Translations under genes and position numbers: made by a program
Assembly (NCBI GenBank): GCA_022496185.1
Contig: WTXG01000037.1
Coordinates: forward strand, 62,001-126,000
Reading direction: 5' to 3'
DNA from: Multifurca ochricompacta
Taxonomy: Eukaryota; Basidiomycota; Agaricomycetes; Russulales; Russulaceae
Length of the DNA stretch: 64,000 nucleotides
The notes under the pieces: model-generated
Told to the model about the DNA's origin: nothing
Seen by the model: the letters and a program-made list of their open reading frames with translations, nothing else
Database searches by the model: none
Part shown: positions 43,778 to 56,279 of the stretch, piece by piece
How positions within the stretch are numbered: the first letter of the stretch is position 1
How the letters are laid out: each line of letters begins with the position of its first letter

Positions 43778-45728
43778 ATGGACGCGAGCCGCGGAAACGC
43801 TGAGTCAATGCCTTCCACTGGGCCGTCCAACATCCCCCTTAACGCTCTCCCTTTCTTCAATCCTCGGAGTGCTCACGATCAAGACGTCTTCACGACAGAA
43901 CAACCCGCATTAACACGCCACCACGACCGCGATCACGATCACGGTTATGATGATGAGGGAGAAGGGGAGGAGGAAGGGGACCACATCAACCACGACATTC
44001 ATGGATTACCCTCCTCTCGCCGCTCGACCATGATGATCACCCCAGCTTGGAGATTGAACCTGTACAACCTCCTCGAGAGACCGAATTCTTCTCCGGCGGC
44101 CGTGCTCATCCATGTTCTGGTCACTATCTTGATCGTCTTCTCCGCGCTCGTTACTATAATCGAGACCGTGCCCGCCTTCCATTCCTTACCCGGGGGTATG
44201 TGGTTCGGTCTCGAGACCAGTCTCGTGGCTCTTTTCACCGTCGAGTACGTCGCCCGTTGTGTCGCGTCGAGTTATTCGTGGTCGAGCTTTTTCGCATGGG
44301 TTGGTTGTGCGTTTTACCTTTTTTTTTCAACATCATTTTCTTTCGATTCGAGATCCTTGAGTAACTTACTAGGTGACCCACTTTCTCTCTTCCTCCTGTT
44401 AGCATTCTTTGGCATCATGGACCTTTTGGCCATCCTACCTTATTACATAGAGATTGCTCTACAGAAGGATACGGTTAGTCCTTTCCCCACTCCTTTATCT
44501 GTTCTTATCTTACTCACCGGCTTCTTCGTGCGCTTCTATCAGTCCACGCTCTTTCGCTTCTCGATACTTCGCATGTTTCGCTTGCTCCGCGTCTTTCGTC
44601 CGTTCCGGTATAACAATACTCTCCTACTGTGCGTTCTTCCTTTCCCGTTCTCGTTCTCTCACTTTTCCCCCAAACGTCCCATCCCTATTGATTTAATGTC
44701 AACTGCAGAACGATTGAGGTCATGTACCTCTCCTTCCGGCGCTCCAAGGACGCCCTCCTCGCCCTCGGCTTTTTCGTGCTCATGGTGGTTGTAGTTTTTA
44801 GCACACTCTTGTATGTTGTTCCTTCTCTTCCTGCCAACCCCCTCCCCCCTACCCAACAATTGATTTGGGCCCATCTAAGGTACTTCATCGAGCGTGGCAC
44901 GTGGGACGATACGCTCGAGACCTTCATCAACTCGGACGGCGACCCGTCCCAGTTTGCGGTCAGTTCCTCGTTTACGTGCCCCCCTCCCTTCCTAAGACGT
45001 CTAATCTCACGTACCCATATCACTAGTCCATACCCGCCGCGGCATGGTATGTCTTCTGTCGTCCCCCATCTGTCGGATTCTCTCTTGTTCTTAACACTCG
45101 CTCCGTGTCTTCCAGGTTTGTGATCGTCAGTATGTCGTACAGTTAAACCTCACTCGGATTGGAATTTAAATGTCTTGGTATGCCTCGGCAAACGACAGCG
45201 ATTTCGACAGTCGGTTATGGCGAGATAACACCGCGTCGTTCTTCGGGCGTTTGATCACCCTCCCGCTCCTCCTCTTTGGTCTCCTACTCATCGCGTTACC
45301 CTCCTTCGTTCTCGGGCGTGAGTTTAGTATCGTATGGAACGAGATGACGAGCGGACAGATCCCCCGCACACCCATGCCATCTGAGCAGGCCCGTACTTCG
45401 GTACGTTTTTTTCCATCTCCCTTCTCTCTGCACCCAACGCCGTTCTTACAAGAACGACCGAAACAAAAAAAAAAAAAAAACAACAATTGTAGTTTATACA
45501 CAGTCCACCGCTTCTAGCACGTCTCCGTGCCCGCGCCCACGCTTTCGACGAACAAATGCCTATGGGACAAATGCTCGAGCTCGAGAGCAAGACGAAGTTC
45601 ATCATCAACTGGTCCAATCGCAGAGCGTGCTTGCAGCGGAAGTTGCGGAGCTGCGCGCGGCGTTAGACGCGCAGAACACTTTGCTCAAGCGGATATTGGA
45701 GCGTGGTGTAGACGTGAGTGGGAGCTAA
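43778..45728 (+). CDS. Voltage-gated potassium channel
   Basis: Six-transmembrane Kv-type channel of the plasma or organelle membrane. N-terminus with a His/Asp/Glu-rich acidic stretch; S1 AVLIHVLVTILIVFSALVTI, S2 WFGLETSLVALFTVEYVAR, S3 FFGIMDLLAILPYYIEIAL, S4 LFRFSILRMFRLLRVFRPFR with Arg every third residue, S5 LLALGFFVLMVVVVFSTLLY, pore FVIVTISTVGYGEITP with the TVGYG selectivity filter, and S6 LITLPLLLFGLLLIALPSFV. The pore exon is reached only by splicing A|GTATGT...GACAG|CG. A single missing base near 45233 (CCGCG for CCGGCG) separates the filter from S6. The C-terminus has a coiled coil (SVLAAEVAELRAALDAQNTL) ending at 45728. Short introns are common. Confidence 0.9.
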
Positions 45729-46380
45729 CGTCTCACTCATAACACTGGATTGGGGGGAAGGAGGGGGTTGTGGTGCAATTTGCAACTGCTGCATATTTGA
45801 AAACCTTTTTTTTTGTTTGTTTGTTCTTTGTTTTTTTAGGATAAGGATAATAAATAAGGATAATAAATTATTTCAATTTATTGATATCCCCCCACCCAAT
45901 TCTTACCTTGCCGCTCATCGCTAGCTGAGACCGTCCCTCGAGCCTTCAACCTTCAAATTGTATCATATATCGTCATGCATGTGTGAATGAACTGAAGCAA
46001 GTAATCTGCATCTGCAATAATTTGTGAAACTGATCGTGGCTTTTTTTTGTTAAAAAAAAGGCATATCTGCCTTAAGGTCAGGCAGACCTTTGGTTTGTGG
46101 TCGTTTAAAATCTGATTGTAATCTTTTTTTCGCTTGCTCTTTCAATTTTCTATCTTTTTTTTTTAAAAAAAAACAAAAACGGGTAGTGGTCTCTAGTACA
46201 CTTAAAGTTTTTTTGGAAGGGTATATTAAAGGTCGCTAGCTGGTTCCTTAATTTCGTATCCACGTCCACCCCACCTTACTCGCGCCACGAAGACCAAGGA
46301 AATTTGAAAAAAAAAAAGACACCTTTAATCATAAAAATCATAAACACAATCCCATGAAAATGTTATCGTCGTAAGGGCCC
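45729..46380. other. AT-rich intergenic region
   Basis: No gene. Many T and A runs; a duplicated AGGATAATAAATA at about 45839-45866; a hairpin-forming pair GGCATATCTGCCTTAAGGTCAGGCAGACC near 46061-46090. Confidence 0.5.
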
Positions 46381-47525
46381 AAATGATCCAAAATATTGCC
46401 CTCCAGTAAGCCAGGCGTATCTCCGACAGTGCAAAGCTTAGAGGATTATCCTCTCCGGGCACGCAACCCAGTCGCCCGATTCTCCGATATGTATCTCCCC
46501 TGCGGGGTGGGTGAAACCCAAAAACTCACCAGGTACGATCGCGATCGGGTCGTGTTTATTGCTCACGTGCGTCACAATGAGTGGGCGCCGACGCCGTGAT
46601 CGACGTAGTTCGCAAACCCGGGGTTACCCACGCGTGGAAGGCCGTAACCGAACGTGCGAACGGTGATTTCGGCGGGGAGATGGAGAGCGAGATAGACGGC
46701 ATCGAGAAGGCGATCGCGGCGCCTAGTGAGTGGCCTGTCGTGATAACGGAGGAGGAACCGTGTCGGGTGAGCAGGGTTTCCACTGCCGTGAGGATCGTTG
46801 ACGCTGTCCTGTGAAGGAGGGGGGTTTTTTTTTCAGTCAGTTTATAATGCTCGCTACCGCCCGGAACCTCGTGGCCACCCCTCCTTTTTATTATATTATC
46901 TTACTTACTTTGCTTGCTCTGCAGCGAATCCGCTGTGTACCTGGATCGAAGATGGCAGACCGGGGAACAACACCGGGTCCAAGTCGTTAGGAAAAAGTTG
47001 AGATCGGTCAGATCAGCGAGACTGGGGGAATAAAGTCAGTCAATGGGAGAGGTGAGAGGTTTGTTCAATGCTACTCACATGCTGGTTGGGTTCGTACCCT
47101 GGTGGGCAACAATGACGGAGCTCAGGGTGGGATCCCAACCAATGTACCCTGTTCTCCCCAGTGTAAGTCGGCGATGTTACAGATAATCTTATTGTAGAGG
47201 GGGGGAATAGGGGAAATTACGGACAGAATTGGACAGCCGATCCGTCGCCACCAGATGCAAACGGCTGGAAGCCAGGGTTTCCTGCGCAGTTGCTAATAAA
47301 CGTGAGTTTAATGATGTCGGATCATGGGACGGCCAACTACGGACCTCCGCAAGACCAGGTCAGAGTCTTTGAAGGTAGACAATAAGCCGCAGCGGCGTAG
47401 AATGAGTACGGTTTGAACGCCTCGATCTGTGACGTCGTCAGAGGCGTTATGGTCTCCCGCTCGGTAATCACGGCCGCACGGGCAAATTCAAAGAGTGCAA
47501 GGGCAGCAAGAATGTAGGGAAACAT
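46381..47525 (-). pseudogene. Class 3 lipase, broken in this sequence (paralogue of 58193-59553)
   Basis: Secreted triacylglycerol lipase of the class 3 (alpha/beta hydrolase) family. Signal peptide MFPYILAALALFEFARA, then PLTTSQIEAFKPYSFYAAAA, CAGNPGFQPFASGGDGSAVQ, IGWDPTLSSVIVAHQGTNPT, SLADLTDLNFF, PGLPSSIQVHSGFA and VETLLTRHGSSSVITTGHSL with the nucleophile Ser in GHSLG. Further downstream NKHDPIAIVPGEF carries the likely catalytic Asp. The frame changes by single bases at about 46995, 46710 (GCCTT where GCCCTT is expected), 46582, 46450 and 46437. Introns are at positions shared with the intact paralogue. Either a pseudogene or a gene hit by repeated base under-calling. Confidence 0.8.
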
Positions 47526-48439
47526 AGCGAGTGAGTCGCCCAATCCTCAGACGGAGGAAACGTCATGCAGGAATTAACAATGAGACCGCCAGCTTTTAAA
47601 ACGAGCGTTGCCCTCAGGCGCCATCCGGTGGGCCAAAATCCCTACGGTAAAATAGGGTGGGTTACGTGCGGGAATTCTTGGGTCTTAGAAGGCGTCACAC
47701 AAAAAGCCGTGTGTGACTAACACTAGTTCGGGATAATCAAATGGCGTAACCAAAATAGGCCAAGCTAGATGACAATCACAGAGGCTGTGGTGGACAGGTA
47801 AAGATAAGCAACCATGAGTTCCAAGGAAATGCGCCAGGAATGATCGCAGTTGAAGGGGAGCGAAGAGCAGGAGAGCTTGACTTGGACGTAGCAAGGGATT
47901 ACCCTGCGATCTTGTCTTGGAAAAAGAAACTATGCCCGTCGGGGCTATTACCTTGAGCATACTTCGGCATCCAGCATGTAGGAGATGATTAGGGGGTCGA
48001 TTCCTGTGAAAGAGACATGAAAGAGTACAGTCGAAAAGGGGATACCATGAGGAGCGCGAGTCACCGGGTGGGAGGAATGACCAATAATGATTGGCCAATT
48101 ATATTTTAACGGAAGTTCATCACAATAACCATAGTTGAATTTGACACCGCTTGTGAGACGGGGTGAATGTAACGAAGTTGAAGTTGAAGTGAAGCACTAA
48201 GATTTCCCAGGGCTACAGAGATAGCTAGTGCCCACCCATTACCTTGTAACATGGTGTCTACATTACCAGCGTTTCTGCACCGCACAGGGATGGAGGCAAT
48301 CATTGAACACGCTAAGCACATCCGGGCTTCCCGTGTGACCATCATCAAATCGGCCCAGTGTCTCACTCAACAAGAGGGCCCATTGGCGTTCGAGGTGAAT
48401 ATGGGGCGACCAGCTGGGAAGAAATGGATGGTAGTTATT
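47526..48439. other. Intergenic, no supported gene
   Basis: Short frames only (for example + 48251-48577, which runs into the repeat arm). No motifs recognised. Confidence 0.4.
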
Positions 48440-49380
48440 ACTCGTAATTCGGCGATTCCTAATCTGGCAACGTGCTTCAATCCGACGTCGCGCTCGCCTA
48501 ACCTTTTCCCTTTCCCTTTCTCTTCGTACTTCTTATACCCTCAATTCATCCTTCGAATCGTACACGTCTTGAGGTGAAATCGTTCGCTTTAACAGTGCCT
48601 TGTACCATTCCAAATCCTTATCGCTCTGGCTCTGAGCCTGAACCCTTCTGCCTCTGCTCGTTCCGGCCCATCCTGCCTTCTCGCACGGTTCAATGACTCG
48701 TTCTTTGTCTCCACTCCTCTTTATGGGCCTTCGACATCCCTTCATTCGCCTGGTCTGGACTCTTTTCACACCTTCAAGCTTCAACTTAAGAACTACTCAC
48801 GGTCGTCTCTCGTTACAGTCACCCTTGTATCATCAATCGTCAAAGGATGCTTTACCACTCAGGGTAGTAGCGAGCGTCATGAACTACTTTCTTGTTCCTT
48901 ATCTCTCTTTCATCGTCGTCGTCATACTCATGAAACTGGTCCCTCCATATACCACTTAGATTTTACATACTGGGTTGGATTGGGATAAAGCGACGGACAT
49001 CCAGACATGCATGAAACCGAGACTAGCACTCACTCTCACCTCATTGTCTTGTGTGCCACTCAGCCTTAGAAAGTAGCAAACGGTCGTACTAAGCTTCAGG
49101 ATTTATTTGACATTATCGACGTTTTCTACAGTCAACGGCTATCAGTGACTACCGACAAAAGACTTGCTCCTTGCCTGTAGCTTTCTCATTCTCTCACTCT
49201 TCTTCCTCCCTCCATCTTCAGCGGAATCTTTCCCCGCTTCAGACTCACACGGTCTCACGATCGTACACCTTCCCTGAATGGGGGCAAGCCCACGCATTGA
49301 TGGCAACTAAGGTGAGTTGTGATGAGCAAAGTGAAGCTTGCACACCCTTCTTGAAATATGGCAGATGTTGATCCGGTCGG
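48440..49380 (-). repeat. Dispersed repeat, copy 1 (inverted relative to copies 2 and 3)
   Basis: Reverse complement aligns over about 0.9 kb with 56280-57185, with an indel near the 49360 end and clear sequence drift. Shared landmarks include CATCCTTTGACGATTGATGA, CAAGACAATGAGGTGAGAGT and GTCACTGATAGCCGTTGACT. A minus-strand frame (48784-48533) ends in a peptide like ALLKRTISPQDVYDSKDE, matching ALLERTFEPQDVYDLKEK in copy 2. No terminal repeats, transposase or target duplication seen. It could be a duplicated small gene or a non-autonomous element. Confidence 0.75.
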
Positions 49381-50337
49381 GGCAAGGTTATAGAAATTTC
49401 TAGATGGATAGGAAGATATATGGAACAGGTATGAGACGTAAATTATGTGCAAGTCGCTCGCGGAACGAACCCTTCGGACCAGCATTTTACGGTATAAAAA
49501 GATAACAAAAGCCAGGTGGATTTCAAGAGCGAGCACACTTTCGCAAAGTATTTACTATCTCCGCGAAACGACAACGACGCCGCATCCTGGAAGGAGGAAC
49601 TCTTTGTACCACCTAGAGTCTCTTAACATGTCACAGAAATAATCGATAATTGTTTGGAGAAAGACGGAGCGGAGGGGGCACGATCGAGCTAACTCACGAA
49701 TCTCTGCCTAAACGCGTTTTTACCTCCCCACACTTACCACTCTTCGGCGTGATCATGGGTAGATGATGAAAAGGTTGAGAAGACTGAGAATGTATAACCT
49801 TGATTATCTTCTCGCGCAAATTGTGGACACTACCCTTTGGTGCTAATCCTATTCCAGTTCAACACTGAGAACCGTTTCTCCACTGTCTCTCACCTAGATA
49901 CGGTTTATACAACATAGGCTTTGCTAAGCACTCGTGGACAAAAACAAAAATCGGTCAGCCGGAGAAACTTTTTTTATTTATAGCTTCCTCCCCTCGCCCC
50001 TCTTTCACTGGTGGTGTATGGTGTATGGTGATGGTAAAAGTGCGTGCGTTCATCTTTTTTTTTTTTTTTTTTGATAAAGAGTAAGCGTTCTGTTGCCGCC
50101 CCCAGCCCTGCGATGCTTGCACCTTTACTATCTATCTTTCCCTTTCCTTACTTATTAAGGCACTCAGAAGTCTATGTTGTTCATAACCAACCAACCAATT
50201 GAAGCGCTTCACGCGATTAAGTTTATGGAGCCTTAAGATACATGATAAGATAAGTACACATAGAGAAAGACGGAGAACAGAGACAGAGACAAAGACAGAG
50301 ACAGAGAGGACAGAGGAGAGGTTTGGAAAGAAAGCGC
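49381..50337. other. Intergenic, 3' of the FMP52-like gene
   Basis: No gene supported. Contains a T18 run (about 50055-50072) and a GAGACA-type microsatellite (about 50275-50305). Confidence 0.45.
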
Positions 50338-51510
50338 TCAACGCGACAAGAACACCGAGCCTTTATTGTCAATCGCGGTGAAATTCCTACCGCCCCAATT
50401 CATCTGCGTCGCCTGTGCACCAGCTGGAAGCCCCGAGGTTCCTTGCTCGCCGGCAGTGCGAATACTTTTGGCGAGCTTGTCAACCTAAGAAAAAAAAGAG
50501 CAATGAGCCATACGTTTTGCGTTCGTTGTGGAAAAGAAGGGGGGGGGGCATTACGTACATCGATTTGGAACCTGGGGCTCACCCACGAGAGGATACCAGT
50601 GACCCCTCTATTTAATCATTATCGTCAACTACAGCGCGCGCGGGGGGGAGGGGGGAGGTAAAGGGTGACCGCGGGGGGACGTACAGAGCTATGGACTCGG
50701 AGAAGCGCCTCTCGGCTCGTTGAACGTTGGAAAGCATCCCGGGACGGAAAACGATAGTGTCTTTGTAGCCAAGTTCGGCGAGCGCTTGCTCAGTCAAACC
50801 TTTACTGCGCGGATAAAAATTTCTCGACTTTGGATCGGCCATGACGACCTTCACAGCGATAGAAAAACAAATTAAAAAATTAAAAAACAATTTGAGTGGG
50901 TGAGAGGACATACAGAAAGGTAGACCAATCGTTGATCCTTATCCACTTTTGCGGCCTTCGCTGCGTTCACGACATATCTAAGCAGGCCCCAAAAAAAATA
51001 AAAATAAAAGAAAAAGTCATTGGGGCAATCCAGACCCGAAAATAAAGAAAAAACCAACTCACTCCTTGTCAATCTTTGTGAAATTCTCCTGCGACCCTGC
51101 AAGTTTCAACGTCGTGCCCAACCTCAACAACGACGAGCGATCACGTGAGCTCTCATCCTCTAGCCCTCCTGGCGGGATATAATAATAACACATACGTGAT
51201 AAACACGACATCCCAGTTCCCCTCCTTCAATTCCGCCTCTTCCAACCGCTCAAAGTCAATCACCTTTTGCTCAAATTTATCGTTCCCGTTCTCCCCCAGA
51301 TCTGGCAAATCCTCCTTTGGCGTCACCCTCCTTCCCGCCTCACAAACGCGCGTGAACGTCGGTGAAGCGATGAGCTCGCGCAGGAGGTGAAGGCCCGTCT
51401 GACCAGTCGCGCCGAGTATGAGCGCCGATTTTGGTGATGCCGATGCTGCATTTAATTATATATCATAACCATAATAACTTGCGCTGCTAAGAGACTGACT
51501 CACAAGACAT
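50338..51510 (-). CDS. FMP52/HTATIP2-like NAD(P)-binding oxidoreductase
   Basis: Atypical short-chain dehydrogenase-type Rossmann protein; yeast FMP52 is on the mitochondrial outer membrane. ATG at 51510 followed by an intron after 7 nt (MSS|SASPKS). Rossmann motif ALILGATGQTGLHLLRELIA, then KFEQKVIDFERLEEAELKEG NWDVVFIT, GTTLKLAGSQENFTKIDKE, YVVNAAKAAKVDKDQRLVYL, a YPRSKG stretch (YxxxK) with LTEQALAELGYKDTIVFRPG, and VDKLAKSIRTAGEQGTSGLP near the end; stop at 50338. At least six small introns, several with T-rich or A-rich interiors. The order GxxGxxG, VFxTxGTT, NVxAAK, RPGML fits the family. Catalytic activity is unproven for most members. Confidence 0.85.
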
Positions 51511-51854
51511 TTTATTTCTGTGTATAAGCGTGCGCGAGAGTTAAGATAGGGGGGAAGGGGGGCTGGGGGAAGGGTGAACTTGGCCCCGCTTATAAACATA
51601 CGTATCCGAGCGGAGCTGCACCCGACATACGGCGAGACGGCTTACTAAGTAGAGATATCACAGGCGGAGGCGGATAGGCGGGGGGGGACGGGGGGAGAGG
51701 AGAGACACGGGAAAAGGATCCGTCGCCACCCATAATTGACAAGCCGAGATCATGTGACCTTCTATGCTTTTTTAAACATAACATACACTGGGTATAAAAA
51801 AGACAAGTATAAATTAACATTAGCTCGCCGGGAAACCAAACAAATTCATCCCCT
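51511..51854. other. Intergenic between FMP52-like gene and GH5
   Basis: No gene. Long G-runs at 51548-51570 and 51680-51700. Confidence 0.5.
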
Positions 51855-54255
51855 TCAATAAAATAGTTGACGTTTGGGGCCCTTGTGGCGTGGCGGCCCA
51901 GAGCGGCGCAGGGACTTGAGAGGCAAGGAGTTGCCGTGAGTGGAGGTAGAGTTTTTGGTGGTACTTGAACTATCCATGTAAGGAGCGCACACATTCGAGT
52001 CGTGAACCTGGGAGGGATCCCAGGTCAGGTACCCTCTCTCTAGTCCTTCCAAGTACGACCTATATATAAATAAATTGAGCCTCGTCTCCACTCCGCACAC
52101 ACAAAAAAAAACCCTACCATTGACGCGCATAAGTGCTGTTCCTCTCGATTTTGAAGTTCCAGAACTGGTTGTTTGCCATACTTGGTTCGTAGCCCCTCTT
52201 AAGGAAAGGAAATGAGCGGAGGGACGCACCAGCCATCCAGCATCTTGACTGTAAGCGAGCTTCTGCGCATCCGCCCAGTTACGCAGGAATTCATTCGTGG
52301 CGTCGAACTGAGTGGACAGCGCCCACTCCCCATACCAAAGGGGGGTGTTTCCGGAAGCAGTATCCCTCTGAATATCATTCCGATCTGCAAGTAAAGAGGC
52401 GCAATCAGGAGTCGAGAAGAAAAGATTGAGAAAGGACATGTATCCAACGCACGGCAGATATTACGCATATAAGCATCTTCATTGGCATCGGCGACACCCT
52501 GTCGGACCAAAGCTGAGTATACGATTAGAAACTAAACTGGCAGCTTGTACAACGTACGCCGAAGCTGCATTACGAAAAATAGAAAAAAAAAGTCACGCCG
52601 CAAGTACCACACAGGGAAGTTATAGGACTAACCTATAGTATAGGTGATGGTCGTATGTCTGAGGACCGATGGCGGCTTCTGCAGGATTCGCAGGGTCGTT
52701 ATACTGCCAGAGGATGTCCATGAAGCTGAAAAGGACATCTTCGTCAGCCTTTCACCGCGGTAGGAGAGGGAGAGAGAGAGACGAGCTTGGTAGTGAGGGA
52801 TTCGCGCTCCTGGCATGCACCGAAGTTCAGAAATCCGAGCTCCTCCTCGATAACCAGCAAGATAGGAATAGCTTCCGTAAGGGCTTCGACTATTGCAGAG
52901 TCCCGTTGAAAGAGCCCTGAATTATCAGCCGCGGACACGGCGGCAAGCCGCAATTTCATGTCTGTATTGTTGGTCGTGCCTTGAAAAGACGGATACCCCG
53001 GCACCGATATTCCGAGAAGCAGTTCGGTCGCGCGTACCGTCCTGACGAAGTTTTTCTGGACTACCCACAAGACGTCAGCGCAGCTTTTTGCGACAGAATA
53101 CGGACGTAAAATGCGCTCACAGTCACCATAACCCGGCGTTTGGTTCGCATCCATGATAGGCTCATTCGCAGCTTGAATGGCAAAGACGCTCTCAAAGTTC
53201 GGGTGCAAGTGAGAGAGGGCGGTCATCACAGAGGTCCAAATGAGCGCACGACCGTAATTGTACTCCGTCTAACCACGAGTTGAGACAAGGAAGCCAAAGG
53301 ATGACATGAGAATGCCCACATAAAATTGAACATCGGAAGTACATCTGCGGTGAGACGTAAGATCAAGGTTACCATATATAGTTAAATGAGAACACGCACT
53401 TTCCCGCGAACATCTGGTTTGGTGTCTGGACACCAGGAAGCGCATGATGATCCAAAATAGCCCGTATCCCAGCGTCGCGAAGCATTTTTAGGCCATATGA
53501 CTACCCATCCTCAGTGAGTTTCGACTTCAGTAGACACCCGAACATATTCGACTGACCAGATAGCTCATACCCCCTCGGGGGTAATGCTCCGTGTTTCGGT
53601 CGACGAGTGCCTCAACAATCCAAAAGCCGAGCTGGAAAAATACTAAGACGATCGCTAGACGAGGCAATGACACTACTAGCAGGGCGCTTACGGGTATGCG
53701 CACTGTGTTTATCTGGGCACTTTTGAGCACATCTACGTCACTTTGATTGAACCACGTCGACCTTTTAGACGGATGTCATCAAAAAGTGTTCAAATGGAAA
53801 CGCTCGACGAGAACAACAACCATACCAGTGCACTGAGAACTTTTCGTCCACCGTGTCAGGATAAGCCTCCGCGAAAGCACTGCCAAAAGTTCGTTGGGTG
53901 GATCAACTCATAGTGGGAATCAAACACTCACAATTCCGAGGCGATACAGTCAGAACAGTGGTCACAAACTTGTCCACCCATAGCCACCCATTCTGATAGT
54001 GAGAATCGGTAAGCGTTTTACAATCGCGATTAATCTCAAGACCGCGAGACAGAGAGGAAGGAGGTACCATTAGGAAGCATCCATGGTTCCAACAGGAGCC
54101 TGAAAACCTGATATGAGATGCATATATATGCGCACTAAGAGAACCTAGAATCACCAAGAACCTAGATTGACACCATAGATCTTGCTAGGAGCGACAGGAG
54201 CGATGACGGTTCTGAAGAAAGAGAAAATTGAAAGGAAAGGAATGAAGTGGTGCAT
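51855..54255 (-). CDS. Secreted glycoside hydrolase family 5 enzyme
   Basis: Likely beta-glucanase; resembles fungal exo-beta-1,3-glucanase-type GH5 proteins. Signal peptide MHHFIPFLSIFSFFRTVIA at 54255, then VAPSKIYGVNL and LLLEPWMLPN. Further exons: DEKFSVHW, DVDVLKSAQINTVRIPV, LGFWIVEALVDRNTEHYPRG, LKMLRDAGIRAILDHHALPG, FESVFAIQAANEPIMDAN with NEP (acid/base Glu), FVRTVRATELLLGISVPGYP, YGEWALSTQFDATNEFLRNW (nucleophile Glu in GEW), FWNFKIERNSTYA and SYLEGLERGYLTWDP. A Ser/Thr-rich then basic C-terminus follows. More than ten small introns. Splicing near 54140 does not join in frame as written, so a base may be missing there. Both catalytic Glu are present. Fine substrate specificity cannot be read from sequence alone. 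Confidence 0.87.
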
Positions 54256-56279
54256 TGGGGCTGCGCTCTTGGCCACTGGACTTGATGAAGAGAGGAATGG
54301 TATAAAATAAAAAGAGACAGAGGGAGAGGTGAGGGGGATTGGCCGAAAAGATTGAAGGAGGAGCGAGATGATGGGGTTTTAACGTGGCATGGATGTCAGG
54401 ACGGCGAGTTCCCAATCTTCAAGCGAATACAGACAGTTATGAATTAATGAATCACAGGGATCAGTAGCCGCCGAACTAAGTTTTCAGTGTTAACGTTACC
54501 GTTAGCGTCCATTCAGCCGTTGGCCGTTGGCCGACTAGCGGCCACAGTCTTCTTTCTTCCAATTCGACGTGGTCGTTTCGTAATGCCCGCTACCAAATAT
54601 GACTTGTGTGAACCATCATTCCAGCATCTCAAAGTGATATTATGCTCTCCCTTGCTGCTGAGAAATATTCCACAATATTATTTCAGCCTCGACCTTTGAC
54701 CACATTGTACGACAGCAAGATTCCCCCGCTTAAGACCAAACTATGACGTCATAGGTTCAAAGGTATGCACATCTCACAATCCCAATTTCGTGTCACATCT
54801 GAGTGGGAGGAAACGCGTTAGCAGAGATCCGCCGCCCGTTGGTAAACCAGGTCCCTCAAATATGTGTTGAGGTCATCGCGACAACTTCAAGAACGCGAAT
54901 AACACTAAGGCCAAGGCGATCCCCAGTAGTACAAAGTCTCCTTGTCCAGGATCCTGGACGGTGGCCCCGCAAGCCTCCTCCAGACAGGCAGGAGACTGGG
55001 ATTGTTGATTGACCTAGTTGCCTTTCCGATACAGAAACTACGAGCAACTGGACAAAGCCATCTAGTCTGTTTATATACATCCCCAGTGAGTTCGATTGTG
55101 CCTCGCTCTTTCTTCTCCGGACTTCTGTGACAAGTCAGATTCTAGGTACAAGAGCAAGCCACCGCATGTATTGCCATCTCCGCGAACGACGCCCATCCTG
55201 GAGGAGAATCACTGGCCTGTTACTCATCTGCCGTCAATGCCGGGCTCCGGGATATTCGTCGTCTCAGTGAGTGACTTGATACGCCTGCCTTAGAGTTGCG
55301 GAAAATATTCGAGGCCAGTAATTTTTTTTTTTTTTGAATCGAGTTTCATTGACGCGCTTGCAAGGCCTTGCCTAAGTCGCTACAAAGGGTCCCCTAGTAG
55401 CTACTGTAAATGTATTAGGGCGGAGCCCCATTGAAAAAACCCCGCGAGGAAAAGTAAAGGTAATGGATTTGATTAGGTGAGGCAAGATCCTTTCACGTGA
55501 TGTTTTCAATTTCAATCGAGATTGGAGCTTCTGGAGAGCCACAGAAGTGTCACTTGAAGTGTCACTTGATGGTTCATCAGAAAGAGCTGCTGCAAGACAC
55601 TGAGATGGAATGTCTCAAGATTCGGCTCATCCAACCAACTATCACCCTTGTCGTCATCTGGATTCTCATCTAGTTTGCCATCTGACTTCGAAAAGAACCT
55701 GTTCTTGATAATAATAAAAATGTGCAAATAGATAGTTATGCACCTTTTCTTCTGTTTTCTGTATCTGAGTCACGCGGGCACGTGACCTGGTAAATTACTG
55801 GTAAATAATCAGTAATCAATAAATATTGGTTGGTAAAGTACCTATTTTTTCCGCAACCCTAGCCTGCCTGTTTACTTCTTGTTCCACGTGCCTCTCGAAT
55901 TGTAGCTTACATTGCCTCGACTTAATTCTCTGGTCACATGACTTGTATCTGAAAGATTTAATTCTCGATTTTATTTGTATTACAATTACATTCTACAGAC
56001 CCCTGTTATTCCATTGTGACTCTTATTCTTATTACTGTACAACTTTTCATTTCTGTCATTTTTTGAATATTGTTGACTTTATGATACTTTAAAAGTAAAA
56101 GAACTCCTATTGTAGCATAAATTGTATAAAAAACCTCCAAGTTCACTTGTATCAATAACAGTCTTGGATTGCCTCCACTTCTAAAATCCTCTTGCGTGTT
56201 CCCGCTCGTCTTCTTTTATGTCTATAATCTTATCATGACTTGCACCCATGCAGAAATTCTACAACCTGCTTTGGCACGG
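54256..56279. other. Intergenic region with a possible LINE/SINE tail
   Basis: No gene supported. At 55322-55440 a T14 run precedes GAATCGAGTTTCATTGACGC and GTAGCGACTTAGG-like sequence (minus sense) that would read as a 3' end followed by poly(A), as in non-LTR elements; there is no RT nearby. 55840-56160 is AT-rich with TAAATTGTATAAAAAA similar to 3350. A minus frame at 55727-55512 is open but unrecognised. Confidence 0.4.

Noticed and set aside
48693..48959. Conserved membrane protein shared with 56950-56720
   Set aside because: The two frames resemble each other because the DNA is a repeat; differences are not biased to third codon positions, and the opposite strand also has shared frames.
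55322..55440. Definite LINE insertion
   Set aside because: Only a T-run and a 3'-end-like sequence are present; no reverse transcriptase or target duplication, so it is noted only as a possibility.
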